A stretch of DNA of 33,446 nucleotides, taken from Haplosporangium gracile. Its lineage: Eukaryota > Mortierellomycota > Mortierellomycetes > Mortierellales > Mortierellaceae. The DNA lies in assembly GCA_015499985.1 (NCBI GenBank), contig JAAAUF010000419.1, positions 1-33,446 on the forward strand, in the 5' to 3' direction. Shown here one piece after another: positions 1 through 10,197 of this stretch. The translations under genes were made by a program, and so were the position numbers. The notes beneath the pieces were generated by a model that made no database searches, was not told the DNA's origin, and worked only from the letters and a program-made list of their open reading frames with translations. Positions within the stretch are counted from its first letter, which is position 1. Each line of letters starts with the position of its first letter.

Positions 1-2
1 CA

Positions 3-50
3 CCACCCCCCGTCGAGCCGCCCCTCGCCGACAACAACCACCCTACCTAA
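3..50 (+). CDS. C-terminal tail of an upstream gene (partial, unrecognised)
   Basis: One forward frame is open from the window edge and ends in TAA at 48-50, giving a Pro/Asn-rich tail (PPPVEPPLADNNHPT). The sequence after it turns abruptly T-rich, as expected of a 3' UTR, and an AATAAA signal follows at 240-245. The fragment is too short to identify. Assignment rests only on the composition change at the stop and on the downstream signal. Confidence 0.3.
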   Translation, partial: PPPVEPPLADNNHPT

Positions 51-404
51 CCTTCCCGTACTTATTCCTCTTTGTAATTTATTTATCATGTTTCATTCTT
101 CGGTTTTTGACATACTTGTCTTTTTCTCCAGTTTAGATGTAACCTTTATGTTTTTTTGGCATTATTTTTATATCATTTAAACGGTGAGGACTGCCCGGTG
201 AAAAGGAGTGTTAGTTTACTGCACGCACACCCGTGACGCAATAAATTTTTCAAAAAAAAAAAAAAAAAAAGCCAACAGCCTTCTGCAATTCCCATGTACA
301 CTCCAGCTCATGCCCCATGTCCGGTTTCTTCTGCATACTCGCCCTCTCTTTTTACATAATAAATACACACAAAAACAATACCCATCTCCTCGAGTCCTGC
401 CTGA
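51..404 (+). other. Probable 3' UTR with AATAAA and a 19-A tract
   Basis: T-rich non-coding sequence follows the stop at 48-50. AATAAA lies at 240-245 and an uninterrupted run of 19 A begins 7 nt later (252-270). The order stop, T-rich UTR, AATAAA, poly(A) is what an integrated cDNA end would look like, but a simple genomic A tract is equally possible. No gene is visible in the rest of this stretch. Confidence 0.35.
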
Positions 405-1658
405 TCATCGCAGCTTGGGGGACATTTTTTGGAGGAAAGAAAGCAAGGCGCCACCATTTGCCTGCGTCTGTATAAACGATTTTGCTTGTACCATATTAAT
501 ATTGTGAAACGTTGAATACCCTGCAGCCTTATGAAGGTGATGGAGATGTGGTCCCACCTCACTAACAACTGGAGACAACTGCTGTTGCGCTTCGATGCGC
601 AGGCCTTTTCGGTCGATGAGCATTTGAGGCTCATCTCGCGTTGCGCCAATCCGTTAACCATCAAGAACCCCGAAACTATTCACTTTGGATAAACAGGCGA
701 GGTTGAAGCGGTACTCGAGCACACCATTGGAGAAGCCATACCCGAAAGCGTCCTTCATTGGAGGGCTAGTCACTTTTGTCTCGATCTTGCGTTGTGCCTC
801 GTCGAATGAAACCTTGACTGCCTTCTGTTTCCTCTCCTCATCCTCCTTCCTCCAGGGTATGGGCTGGAAGTCTCTCTTGGTTTTGAGATATGTGAATCGA
901 AACTCTTTGTCTATTCGATCTTGTAGTATATAAACAAGCCGATCGACACTAAGATTCCGATCGCCATCAAGATGATCGCCCTTCAAACGAGCATGCCAAG
1001 ATTCTATTCAATTGTTGGTCGTGAGAACTTTGCCCATTCTAATGAAAAATAAAAACAAATAAATAAAACAGACATATCAGTCAACTGGTGGTAGGGGGGA
1101 TGATCGACATGGAAAGGAATTATGGTGGACTTCACCTCCCTATGAAGAAACGCCCATTTCTCCAGCCTTCCCTCCTTATTGAACCAGTTCTTCTAAATGT
1201 AGTTGATCGCCGACGATGCGGCCGAATAAAGCTCTTTGAAGCTGGCCCAGAGTGTTTGCTGCAGCTCGGGTGACCTGGCCCTGCGAACGTCGTTCAAAAG
1301 GGCTCGCATCTGCTTTTTTCGTTCCTCCTGTGCGATTGAATGCAACATGGGTACTATATCAGATCATCCAAAATATTGTCTGAGCATGCCGCATGGTACC
1401 AGGCTAAAGAAGCGAAGGAGCCCCTACCGAGAGCATGACCAGCTGTTTCTCCCACAGCTGACCACCATGAAAATCGAAGTGGTGGATCCTGGCCTCAGGA
1501 AAAACGATCCCGCTGGCGTGGGACTCTGCCTCGGCACAGTCCACCATGAATGCATCCGTTTTCAGGCTACAGTTGTTCTCCAGCCAGTCTCGTCTCACAT
1601 AGCCATGAGCCCACAGGTTACCTTCTGGATAACATTGCGAATGGAGGCTTGAAGACAA
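405..1658 (-). mobile_element. Decayed MULE-like transposase (relic)
   Basis: Read on the minus strand, three pieces in order resemble the MULE/Mutator-type transposases common in early-diverging fungi. The first (1658-1404) carries MVDCAEAESHA, FPEARIHHFDFHGGQLW and EKQL, matching the D...FP.A.I..C.FH..Q.W part of the DDE domain. The second (about 1345-1140) is a helical segment containing LLNDVRRARSPELQQTLW and NWFNKEGRLEKW. The third (about 1018-654) contains IESWHARLKGDHL and VDRLVYILQDRIDKEF, the typical N-x-IESWH..LK block. Further downstream, about 650-405, Cys residues may be the remains of a SWIM finger. In-frame stops (rc of 1008-1010 and of 1194-1196) and frame changes between the pieces show it is dead. 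No terminal inverted repeats were found by eye. Confidence 0.7.
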
Positions 1659-1687
1659 AGGCGATTGGCCTCGAGATGAGAATACAG

Positions 1688-1831
1688 TTATTTACTTTGT
1701 CCCGGTGGTATGGCAAGTCCGAGTTGTCCAACCCCAATCCTCTTGACTTCAAGAAGACTCTCGACACCGGCAAGAAGTGGAGGAAGGGAGAGCGTCCTGT
1801 CAAGCCTAATCTCCGTCCTGCCTCTGAGTAG
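1688..1831 (+). CDS. Possible terminal exon of an unrecognised gene
   Basis: After a candidate acceptor (AATACAG at 1681-1687) there is an in-phase 48-codon stretch ending in TAG at 1829-1831. The peptide is basic and coding-like, with RWYGKSELSNPNPLDFKK and GKKWRKGERPVKPNLRPASE, and the stop is followed directly by CT-rich sequence like the 3' UTRs elsewhere in this window. It starts where the transposase relic ends, so it may be what is left of an interrupted gene. I do not recognise the family, and no upstream exon could be linked. Confidence 0.25.
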   Translation, partial: LFTLSRWYGKSELSNPNPLDFKKTLDTGKKWRKGERPVKPNLRPASE

Positions 1832-2315
1832 TAGGAGGATGAGCCACCTCTTTCCTCCCCCCTTCTTTCACACTTCTTCTTTTCGTTCTTATCCCAGCTC
1901 ACCTTCCCTTCCCTTTTCAATGCAGCGCTGTAGACATTTTTGATTTTCTCATATTTGATTCACCTCTACTTAAACCCTTTTTTTGTCTTTTATCCTTTCA
2001 CTCTTTTTTCTTCAACAAAATAAAATATTTTTCCAGACCAACTCTCTTCCCTCCCAAAATGACGTGAATATATCCCCTGAGACTCTCCTATTCTATCTGC
2101 CATTGGGTTTGAGACATAATAATAAAAGGGCAACGCGATAAAGTTGATTTCAGGAGGATTGAAAGACTCGGGTGCGCATCGGATGCGTCTAAAATCCGCG
2201 TCTTGATCAAGCAGATCGCCAATTAGTCACGTGCACATCTGATGGTCTGTCGCCTTGAAAAAAGAGTCGCACGACGAAAAATGCCCTCCCTTCCTTCGTT
2301 CCTCGTCGCCAAGCC
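1832..2315. other. Intergenic: 3' flank and promoter of the phosphatase-like gene
   Basis: CT-rich sequence (1840-2050) is followed by mixed sequence leading to the ATG at 2316. CACGTG at 2229-2234 is a palindromic bHLH-type hexamer 80 nt upstream of the start. No coding signal was seen. Confidence 0.4.
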
Positions 2316-4245
2316 ATGTCTGCATCCTGGCTGCCTGCACCGCTCATCCCCCCATTCCGATTCGGCACCGTCGAGCCAGAAGTCTACCGCGGCGCATACC
2401 CCAAGCAACGCAATCTCCGCTACCTCAAACGGTACATTCATCCCCTGCCTTTATGTGCATTCGACAACTGGAGAGCGTCATGCAAACATTTTAGGAGGAG
2501 GAGAGAGAGAGAGAGGGGGTAACTTCTGCAAACAGAGGCAAGAAAGTACTTACATCCCTACCTTTGTTATTCTAATAGCTTGAAGTTAAAGACGATATTG
2601 TCGCTGGTCCCGGATGAACCAGACGAGGTGTTTCAGGAGTTCTGTCAGGAGCAAGGAATTCGGCCTATTCATCTCCCGGTCGACAAGGTCAAGGATAATG
2701 TGCCCTTGACATATAACCGGGCTGTTGAGGCTGTTCAAGTAAGGAGAAAGCGAGGAACTGAAGTGCCTCAACTTCAGGATTTAGTTACAGCATCGGCGTC
2801 GTTAAATGTCTGGCACTTTATAACAGTCGGATTCAACAAGTAACAAGGAAAATGTTTTCACTCTTGACTTTGCTTGACGTATAGATTATTATCGACCCGG
2901 ACAACTTGCCCATATATATTCATTGTCTGGACGGAGCCGTTGTGACGGGACTTGTGGTCTGCTGTCTCCGCAAACTGCAGACATGGAACATTTCCTCCGC
3001 CATGGGCGAGTTCCTTCGGTACTGGGAGATTTTGCCTTCTCAAGAGACATACTTGTTATAGCGATTCAGCCGCTCAATTTGCACCCGATCTAAATAACGC
3101 CTCTTTTTTCAATATTTATTACTAGGTTCTTGCGTGGGGGCGTCATTAGTTCAGAAGAGTCGGTCTTTGTGGAAAAGTTTGGCTCGGAAATCGAAATCTC
3201 GAAACCGATTCCGCCATGGCTGTGGGAGGGCCAGATCACATTCAAGAAGCACCCGACTTTGAAGCTCAACTTTACGATCCCACCTTCTGAAGCATCATCT
3301 ACATCAGGAGCGGGAGCAGTATCATCGACCTTACAAGGAGGAGGGACAGGAGGGGTGAATGCAGGATATCACACCTCGACCTCCTCATCTCCCAGCATGT
3401 CTGGATCACAGCACGGTGGTACTGCGGTCGTGTTGTTGGGTCAGGGTGATAATAGTCAACATTCGGGAAGTGGTAGTGGGCAGCTTGCTAATAGTTCTAG
3501 TGGAAACAGCATACCCAGTCTCGGATCTACTGAGTCGACGGTAACAGGGGCTGGAGAAGCAAGAACAAGCATTAACAACAATGCTGCGACGGCAAAGGCA
3601 TCAGCGCCTGGATCAGGGCTTATGAACCACGCCACTCGATCGTCTGCAAAGGGAGCATCTAGGGACCGTCCAGGAACCAGTAAGAGTAACATCCGAACCG
3701 ACTTGCAAGCCCAGTCAACCTTTGCTCCAAGATCGAACTCAATTGCAACACCAACAACGGCTGCTCAGGCGCAGGCGCGAGGCAAACAAGGGCTTGTTGA
3801 CGCCCAGGGCTCAATAGTAGGGGGTGGAGGTGGAGGGTTGCCTGTGGTGATTGGAGGGGGAGATCATGGTTTGACAGAAAATTCTGGGCTGGGTGTTCGA
3901 ATTAGCGCTAATGCGCCGGGTGCTGAAGGATCCAGCCGAGTCAACGCAAGCGGCTTTGATGCAAATGCACAATCAAAGTCTGCCGTCATTTCGATTTCGC
4001 ATAACCAAGGCGAAAGAGACCAGAGTACAGCCGCAGCCACAGGAAAGGAATTCGACTCAACAACAAAGGAAAACAACACAAATTCAACCAATACGGGTCC
4101 TAGCAACGCCCAGGAACGGACATCAGGCACCAAGAATTCATCAGCTTCAACTTCTGCAACGGTAGTTGTGCCCGAAGTCGTGGATGAGTACTATGAAGTC
4201 TCCATGACCCTGAAAGCACTTGCACTGGAAGGAGCCGATTTTTAG
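2316..4245 (+). CDS. OCA4/SIW14-family tyrosine phosphatase-like protein (probable pseudophosphatase)
   Basis: The spliced model join(2316..2431, 2579..2738, 2885..3018, 3126..4245) gives 509 aa; all introns are GT-AG and in phase. The N-terminal part (about residues 1-160) has the plant-and-fungi atypical dual-specificity phosphatase fold: FRFGTVEPEVYRGAYPKQRN, LKTILSLVPDEP, GIRPIHLPVDK, then IYIHCLDGAVVTGL. Relatives such as Siw14 carry H-C-x5-R-T-G and cleave inositol pyrophosphates. Here Cys106 is present but the Arg position holds Val112, so hydrolysis is unlikely, as in the non-catalytic OCA paralogs. Residues about 170-480 are a Ser/Gly/Thr/Asn-rich low-complexity insertion, and the C-terminus returns to an ordered YYEVSMTLKALALEGADF. 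It is probably a scaffold subunit of an OCA-like complex. Family confidence is high; the exact paralog is less certain. Confidence 0.88.
2504..2519. repeat. (GA)n microsatellite in intron 1 of the phosphatase-like gene
   Basis: A short GA/GAG run lies within the first intron (2432-2578) of the phosphatase-like gene. It is not coding. Confidence 0.6.
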
Positions 4246-4434
4246 CGTTTTCAAAATAAATGCATGCTCCTCACAAGTAGCTGTGCTGTTCATTGTTTTT
4301 AATGTAAAATGGTGTCCGTGTGTTGTTGTTATGCTGCAAAAAAATACCCTCACCCACGTCTAATATCTAAAATACCTCATCCTTCCTGTCCCGTCAACTT
4401 CCATCGTCCCAGATCCTGACTGACGATGACCCCT

Positions 4435-5692
4435 TTAATGATCCATGCCAATGACCTCAGTCTTACCGACCAAGTATCCGCGATTTGCCTCGTCCGAGTA
4501 GAAGGCAATGTCCTTCTTCTTCATGGGGCGGGCAAAACGGGGGAGTTCCTCAAACTTCTCGGGCTTTGTGAGGACGCGGAGACCCAGCTTGTTGTAGTAA
4601 ACACTTGTGATCTTTCCGCCGCAAGCCTCAATCGCCTTGATGGCCGATTTCGAGGCCCTTGAGACTTCAATGTTGATAGGGGTCTTGAAATCAGCCTTGC
4701 CCTATCGGATAGTATAAAAAAAAGTCGACTTCGTGATTAGTGTCCTGATCTTAGGTTATTCTTTGCTTCCCAAGTCACCATGAAATGATCTCAGGGTCAT
4801 GTTTCCGATTTGTAGTTGGTACATGAGTCCTGCACAGGTTGAAACTAAGGAACTTACGTCGCCCAAGAGCTTGACGCCGTCCTCGATGTTGTGGATGCAC
4901 CGTGAGTCGAGGAGGTGCTTCATGGTGATGGTCTGTGTAGCGTCGATACGTCCTGACTCGATCCAGAATTGAAGGCGATCCAAGTTCAAAGGCTGAAAAT
5001 CCTTGTGCTCACTATCATTTTTGGAACGGCAAAAAGAACACAATTAGCATGATGCCAGAGAATACAAAAAAAGGGGAAGCAGAGATAAAATATGAGATTA
5101 TGATTGAAAGGGGGATACGTACGGGTTCTTGAAGCCGCGCTTGGGGAGTCTGTCGATGATACGGGTCTGACCACCCTCAAAGCCAGGCTTGGGCTGAGCG
5201 CCGTTTCCGGAACGGGCCTTCTGACCCTTGTGACCACGAGCAGCAGTGTTACCCTTTCCTGAACCCTGACCACGACCGACACGGAGACGCTGTTGTTTTC
5301 ATGAGTGGGCAAGGATTGTTGTGTAAGTATTTTTTCGATTTGATTTCAGGTACAAGTTTCTCCGGTTATCTCGTGCCCTTTAGCGCTTCTTGTCCTGCAA
5401 TGTGCGCAAATCCATTCCTCCCGTTCCGCAAAGCAGGCAAACAAAAAAACCACCTGCGCTGCATTCCGAAGAGAAAAAGCGTGTGTGTGTATGTCGGTAC
5501 CTGGGATTTCGATCCGGGGTTGTCGTTAAGGTTGGAGAGATCAATAGAGGAAGAAGTGCTGGTGGCGGCAGGGGTGGAGTAAGTACGGGCGATGGCGGTT
5601 GTTGAGGAGCGGAGGAGGAGAGTAGATTGGGTGGCGTTGGCGGGGTATAAGCCGAGGCTTGAGAGCCTTGATGCCAGACGGGAGACAGACAT
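4435..5692 (-). CDS. Mitochondrial large-subunit ribosomal protein uL15m
   Basis: The model complement(join(4435..4701, 4858..5011, 5123..5289, 5501..5692)) gives 259 aa with GT-AG introns. The first exon is a mitochondrial presequence rich in Ser, Arg, Leu and Ala ([17 protein letters not shown]...) that ends shortly before the mature protein. The second exon has the uL15 signature: [40 protein letters not shown] and LPKRGF. The third holds [17 protein letters not shown], and the last holds [20 protein letters not shown] followed by [12 protein letters not shown]. The protein belongs to the mitochondrial 50S-type subunit (yeast MRPL10 equivalent). It starts 419 nt from the divergent ct6A dehydratase gene, with which it shares a promoter region. 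Confidence 0.95.
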
Positions 5693-6111
5693 TATGTGAA
5701 TTGGGTGTGTATGTATGGTATGGTTAATGGAGGAGAAGAGAGAGGGGTGAAGTTGGGAAGGGTGCCGAATGCAGCCAGGTTGCAGTGACTGGGGGTTTTG
5801 TTTACTGCCGCCAAGTGGCGTGACTGTGAATTTTCATTTCATCGCAGTTCACTCGAGCGCATAAAAAAAGTTCACTGTAGACACGCTCACTCACCTTTGC
5901 ACATCTCTCTGCTCGACTCGTCCATTGACAGGAGGCAGACACTGTACTATACCAAGACCAAGACAAGCCATCGCCGCAGAGGAGCAAGGACACAGCAGGA
6001 GGGCTGTTATCATTTATCAACTTAGACAAGCGACAGAACAACACTCTAACTAGACGAGTACTACGTGGTCGCCTTAATATTTCATAGTTATCAACACACG
6101 TTCAACAAACC
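5693..6111. promoter_or_regulatory. Divergent promoter between uL15m and the ct6A dehydratase gene
   Basis: This 419-nt stretch separates two start codons on opposite strands and contains no convincing reading frame. Both 5' UTRs and core promoters must lie here. No clear TATA box was seen. Confidence 0.5.
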
Positions 6112-7927
6112 ATGTCGGGAATGTCCTCCTTCCTTGAGCGGGTCTCGGCCTCAGGAGCAGCCGCAGGATTGAATTCTCAGGCGGTGAAATTTACCGCAGT
6201 TGCCCTTGCTGCTTCCTTCACCACCGCAACACTCATCCTCTCTATCCAAGAGTCTCAACGCAAACGACGCGTCCGCCAGCTTAAGGACGATCTCCGTAAA
6301 TCGATTCCCCCACCACCTGCATTTGACGCTTACTCAGATCTGGCCAATAACAATAACTATACTGGAGCTGCACCTACTACATTACCAGGACTGGCACCAT
6401 TACAGCAACAAGGAATAGGAGTAGGAGCGAGAGAATTGTTGCTTTTAGATGGTGGGTTGCAGATGGATGAGGAGCTTGCCAGAGAGCAGTTGGCGAGGAA
6501 TATTGCTTTCTTGGGAGAGGATGGTGTTGACAAGCTTCGCAAGGCCTTTGTCGTCATCGTTGGAGCTGGTAAGGGCTAAGTCATGGCTACTGTGTGCTGC
6601 CGTGGGAGAAACAATTGAATCGACAACAGCTCTATAGCACCACTAATCATTGTTATTACATACCTCACACTTTAGGTGGTGTCGGAAGTTGGGCGGCAAG
6701 TATGTTGGTCAGGAGTGGCGTGGGAAAGATTAGGATTATCGATTTTGACCAGGTTTCATTATCGTCGTTGAACCGACACGCAACTGCTATTCAGGCTGAT
6801 GTTGGAACCCCCAAAGTCTTAGCGATGAAGAAGGCTTTCAAATCCATCGCCCCTTGGGTTGAGGTTGATGCTCGTGTTGAACTGTTCCAGGAAGATTGTG
6901 CTGAGGAGTTGCTCTCAGGTAAGGACGACTATCACTTTTTCATGCTCTTTAATTCGTTTGACGGTTTAAAATGATGCTGTGGGCATCCTGACCAACTCTT
7001 ACTATTTGTTTTTCGGTGTACGTTTAGGCAACCCTGACTATGTGGTGGACGCAATCGATAACATCAACACCAAGCTGGCGCTGCTCAAGTTCTGCTATGA
7101 TCATAAGATCCCCGTTATGAGTTCTATGGGAGCAGGAGCCAAGGCTGATCCATCGCGTGTTCAGATCAGCGACATCTCCGAGACCTTTGGTAATGCAACA
7201 ACTACATCCACGATATTTCTTCTGTATGGTTAATAGCACCAAAACATGCCTTTTGTAGTCACTTGGCTAACATTCTTATTTTATCCGCTGTATAGAGGAT
7301 CCATTGGCAAGAGCGGTGCGCAGGAAGATCAAGAAAATGGGAGTTGATACAGGAATTGAAGTCGTCTACTCGACCGAGAAGCCCCACCATGTCAAACTCC
7401 TCCCTTTGGATGAGACACAGGCACAGGAGGCGGACGAATATGCAGCCCTTCCCGATTTCCGATCCCGTATCCTGCCCGTCTTGGGACCTCTCCCTGCAAT
7501 GTTTGGAATGGCGATGGCGACCTTCATCAGCTGTAAGATTGCTGGGTGGCCTATGGAACCCTTGCCAATCAAGTGCCGTGAGGGTCTTTATGTCCGTGTG
7601 CATCGGGAGTTGAGGGTTCGGGAGAGTAAGCTGGATAAGGGGATTGAGACTATTGCGCTGGACAGGAGGGATGTCGGATATGTTATCGAAGAGATCTTTA
7701 GAGGAAAGAGTGCGCTCTCGGGAAGCATGGAGAAGATTGGACTCTGCCGGTGGAGACGGGATAAGCCACTTTCGTTACAGAACGTGGTGGTGTTGACAAA
7801 GTCTGAGCTAGAGAAACATGTCAAGTTGGCTGCAGATGCAAACCTGGTTGAGGTGTATGGACAAGATAAGGTTGACGCTGTTGAGGCGATGTTCTGTGAG
7901 GAGGCTGAGTTGAGCCGACTTCGTTGA
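6112..7927 (+). CDS. tRNA threonylcarbamoyladenosine dehydratase (ct6A; TcdA/Tcd1-Tcd2 family)
   Basis: The spliced model join(6112..6568, 6676..6918, 7028..7189, 7296..7927) gives 497 aa in frame. An N-terminal hydrophobic segment (about residues 24-46, AVKFTAVALAASFTTATLIL) followed by basic residues suggests a membrane anchor; yeast Tcd1/Tcd2 sit on the mitochondrial outer membrane. An E1-like Rossmann fold follows: AFVVIVGAGGVGSWAASMLV (glycine loop about 151-157, split by intron 1), IRIIDFDQVSLSSLNRHA, DYVVDAIDNINTK and PVMSSMGAGAKADP. The DISETFEDPLARAVRRKIKK stretch is also typical. The enzyme uses ATP to cyclise t6A37 of ANN-decoding tRNAs to ct6A. The C-terminal extension after about residue 400, roughly 100 aa, is the part specific to eukaryotic members. 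Confidence 0.93.
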
Positions 7928-8636
7928 GTATGGTTGCGCTAGATTTCGTTATTCTTGTAGATAATTACTCAGCGGATGAGTGTATGTATTAGCACCGAGT
8001 AAAAAAAGTGATACAAAACTATATGAAACTAGAGGAATGGTGCCGCGTCTTCCCGCTCCACGTCTTGTCTAGGTTGCGCGACATATTGCGACCTCGTTTT
8101 TGAAAATCTTTGACGATGTTGATGAACCAACACTTGAAACAGGACAGATTCCACTGCCAATCAATCACCCACGCTCCGATGACGAATGAAAGAATGGCCA
8201 TATTTATGTGTACATGGGATTATTGCGAAGGCGAATCAATTAAAGGATATGGGGAGGTGTCAAAGAACTACTGCATGAAACGTAGTCTTTGACCAGCCCC
8301 TGTTCCTGGGAATTATTTTTTTGTTCTGTGTATCACCACAGGTCCACAAAACAACCACAGAAAAAAGAACTTAGGGAGAAACGGACGCGCTGACATGGTG
8401 AACAAAAGAAGAAAAGTGTGCGATCGAGTCTTGAGATGGGTGTTCACCAAAATGTGTATATATAAGCTATTGTTGTCTCCCCTCCCTATCTTCTCTTTTA
8501 CCCTATCCTTACAAACAATCTCAGCAAGAAAAGCAAAAAATCCCCTTTGAAATAACAGAGCGAAATCTTCCTCCCGGTCGGACCTCCGATCCTCACCGTC
8601 CAGTCCTTCTCCAACGACCCCTTCGGTCACGTCACG
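7928..8636. other. Intergenic: 3' flank of the dehydratase gene and promoter of the SSB-like gene
   Basis: No supported gene lies here. The last ~180 nt before the next ATG include a TATA box (listed separately) and CT-rich sequence typical of a 5' UTR. Confidence 0.45.
8457..8466 (+). promoter_or_regulatory. TATA box of the SSB-like gene
   Basis: TATATATAAG lies 171 nt upstream of the ATG at 8637 and is followed by a pyrimidine-rich stretch. No other ATG occurs in between, which supports 8637 as the first start codon. Confidence 0.45.
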
Positions 8637-8918
8637 ATGCCCTCCTGCTCCTCTTCCTCCTGTGCCGCCTCGTTCTTCACCGACAATGGTCGAAGAGCAA
8701 TATCCTGCACATATAGTGGTCACATCATCTTGCTGGACCTCTCGACCCGGAGTGGAGCCCATTCGACCGCCGACAATGCCGCCCAAGAAACTATGACTCT
8801 CAGAGGCCTTCAAAAGAGGGACCGAATTTATGTCGAGGGCGTTATGAAGAGTATGGGGTTTGTTGATCAGGAGGGAAGGACGGCGTTTTTGATGGAGCTC
8901 CAGATTCAGAAGCCGTGA
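8637..8918 (+). CDS. SSB-like OB-fold protein, short or truncated
   Basis: This 93-codon frame ends in TLRGLQKRDRIYVEGVMKSM followed by FVDQEGRTAFLMELQ. That resembles the last OB-fold strands of bacterial and mitochondrial single-stranded DNA-binding proteins (consensus L.KGSRVYVEG.L......D..G...F..E). The N-terminal half (Ser/Cys-rich, then GHIILLDLSTR) is much weaker and lacks the usual SSB opening strands. After the TGA at 8916-8918 the same frame continues as LGSGADN followed by a run of Asp, Glu-rich residues and ESEDDK, i.e. an acidic SSB-type tail behind a stop. The long acidic frame downstream is in a different phase. It could be one gene with an unresolved intron, or a decaying gene. 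Confidence 0.45.
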   Translation: MPSCSSSSCAASFFTDNGRRAISCTYSGHIILLDLSTRSGAHSTADNAAQETMTLRGLQKRDRIYVEGVMKSMGFVDQEGRTAFLMELQIQKP

Positions 8919-8943
8919 ACGATTTTGGGAAGTGGAGCAGATA

Positions 8944-8968
8944 ATGATGATGATGATGATGATGATGA
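8944..8968 (+). repeat. (GAT)n microsatellite
   Basis: About eight GAT units encode an Asp run in the frame of the SSB-like gene. Slippage here could account for the frame change between the SSB-like part and the long acidic reading frame. Confidence 0.7.
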
Positions 8969-8985
8969 CGAGGAGGAAACCTTGA

Positions 8986-10197
8986 ACGAGAGTGAAGACG
9001 ATAAATGATGGTCATGTTTTTGAAGGCGGCAACAATACAGCGCCTTCCGACTCCTATGCCGAGGAAGATAACGACAACTACGATCAAGGCCGTGGTTCTG
9101 ATAAAAAGGCCCTCCAGAACAACCGCGGTTCTGACGAGAAGGAGAAGGGATCTAAGAACAATACCAACGACGACAAAGACGGTGGCACATTCCACGAAGG
9201 GGAAAAGTCACCAACCTCAACCTTTAGCTCCGCACGATCCTGTCAAGCCAAAGCCAGCGACGACAAAGCCCAAACAGGCAACAAACGACGTCGTCAACAT
9301 TCACGCCAACTCTCTTCCGGCTCTAGCCACGGCAGTGACTCTTACGATGCAGACGACGAAGCCATTTCTAATATCTATGCTAGTAGGCAGCATCTCCTTG
9401 ATCCCTATCGTAGTAAGCGCGCTCGTTGCTTGGAGATTGTGGACGGGTCATCGCATTCTGAGGTTATTGATCTCGTGAGAAATAGAGGAGGAAGGGAGTC
9501 TTTGGGGGAAGACGAAGGAGACAATAACGAAGACGAAGAAGGACCAGAGAAGTCTGGCGAGTTGATGAAGGTGCATGATGGCCTGCCTGAACAGCTGCAT
9601 GGTTCGGATGAATACCAGGATGCTGTAGGAAAGAAACGTGGGTTTGGCGAGGAGGAGGTTGATGGGTCTAACGAAGAAGAGGTTGATGAGTCTGACGAGA
9701 AAGAGGTTGGTGAGTCTGATGAGGAAGAGGCTGATGAGTCAAACGAGGATATTGAGAAGGACGATGATGACGAAGAGCCTAGCAACAAAGGCGACGGCTC
9801 TGAGCATGAGGAATCCGCTGACGATGACGACGACGAGGAGGAAAAGGATTCTGTTAGCAACAACGAGGAAGAGTCCGGCAGCCGGGGTGGTCCGCGCACC
9901 AAAGAGGATTATGTCTCGACCGCCGCCAGCGACGAAAAGTCCAGCTCCGACAGTGAATCTGATGATTTAGAGTCAAAATCAGAAGATGCAGTCTTCGAGG
10001 ATAACGACGAGAGCGGTACCTTCGAGTACGACTCTGCTAGCGACGACGACGAGAGTAGGAGCAGTGACTCTGAACCGCGACCCAACGGTTATCCCTATGG
10101 CCTGATTTCGAATGACGACAATAACCTTGGATATGAATCTAAAGTTGATGGGTCGGAAGAGGAGGAAGATCAAGAGTGGGGGGTCAGATGGGGATGA
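8986..10197 (+). CDS. Long Asp/Glu/Ser-rich acidic reading frame, probably an exon of the SSB-like gene
   Basis: About 400 codons are open, from just after an in-frame stop at 8983-8985 to the TGA at 10195-10197. The product is highly charged and probably disordered: KKALQNNRGSDEKEKG, a basic patch NKRRRQHSRQ, SEVIDLVRNRGGRE, then Asp/Glu/Ser tracts. An 8-residue unit (EEVDGSNE, EEVDESDE, KEVGESDE, EEADESNE) repeats four times at 9652-9747. There is no ATG near the beginning, so an upstream exon is required. A formal GT-AG junction (8915 to 8990) would join it in phase to the SSB-like frame, but the donor GTGAAC is weak. The frame breaks again near 10178-10183, where a one-base shift continues the acidic sequence to 10357. 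Confidence 0.45.
   Translation, partial: TRVKTINDGHVFEGGNNTAPSDSYAEEDNDNYDQGRGSDKKALQNNRGSDEKEKGSKNNTNDDKDGGTFHEGEKSPTSTFSSARSCQAKASDDKAQTGNKRRRQHSRQLSSGSSHGSDSYDADDEAISNIYASRQHLLDPYRSKRARCLEIVDGSSHSEVIDLVRNRGGRESLGEDEGDNNEDEEGPEKSGELMKVHDGLPEQLHGSDEYQDAVGKKRGFGEEEVDGSNEEEVDESDEKEVGESDEEEADESNEDIEKDDDDEEPSNKGDGSEHEESADDDDDEEEKDSVSNNEEESGSRGGPRTKEDYVSTAASDEKSSSDSESDDLESKSEDAVFEDNDESGTFEYDSASDDDESRSSDSEPRPNGYPYGLISNDDNNLGYESKVDGSEEEEDQEWGVRWG
9652..9747 (+). repeat. 24-nt coding repeat, four copies
   Basis: Four consecutive diverged copies of a 24-nt unit encode [EK]E[VA][DG][GE]S[ND]E in the acidic reading frame. The codons differ between copies, so the repeat is old or selected at the protein level. 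Confidence 0.7.

Noticed and set aside
308..664. 118-codon minus-strand frame
   Set aside because: It lies inside the transposase relic and has no match apart from a few Cys that may belong to the decayed SWIM finger; not a separate gene.
8313..8813. 166-codon minus-strand frame opposite the SSB-like gene
   Set aside because: Antisense to coding-like sequence and the TATA region; Gly/Arg-rich composition is a shadow of the forward strand.
9405..9902. 165-codon Ser-rich minus-strand frame
   Set aside because: This is the complement of the Asp/Glu codons of the acidic frame, which reads as Ser/Pro runs.
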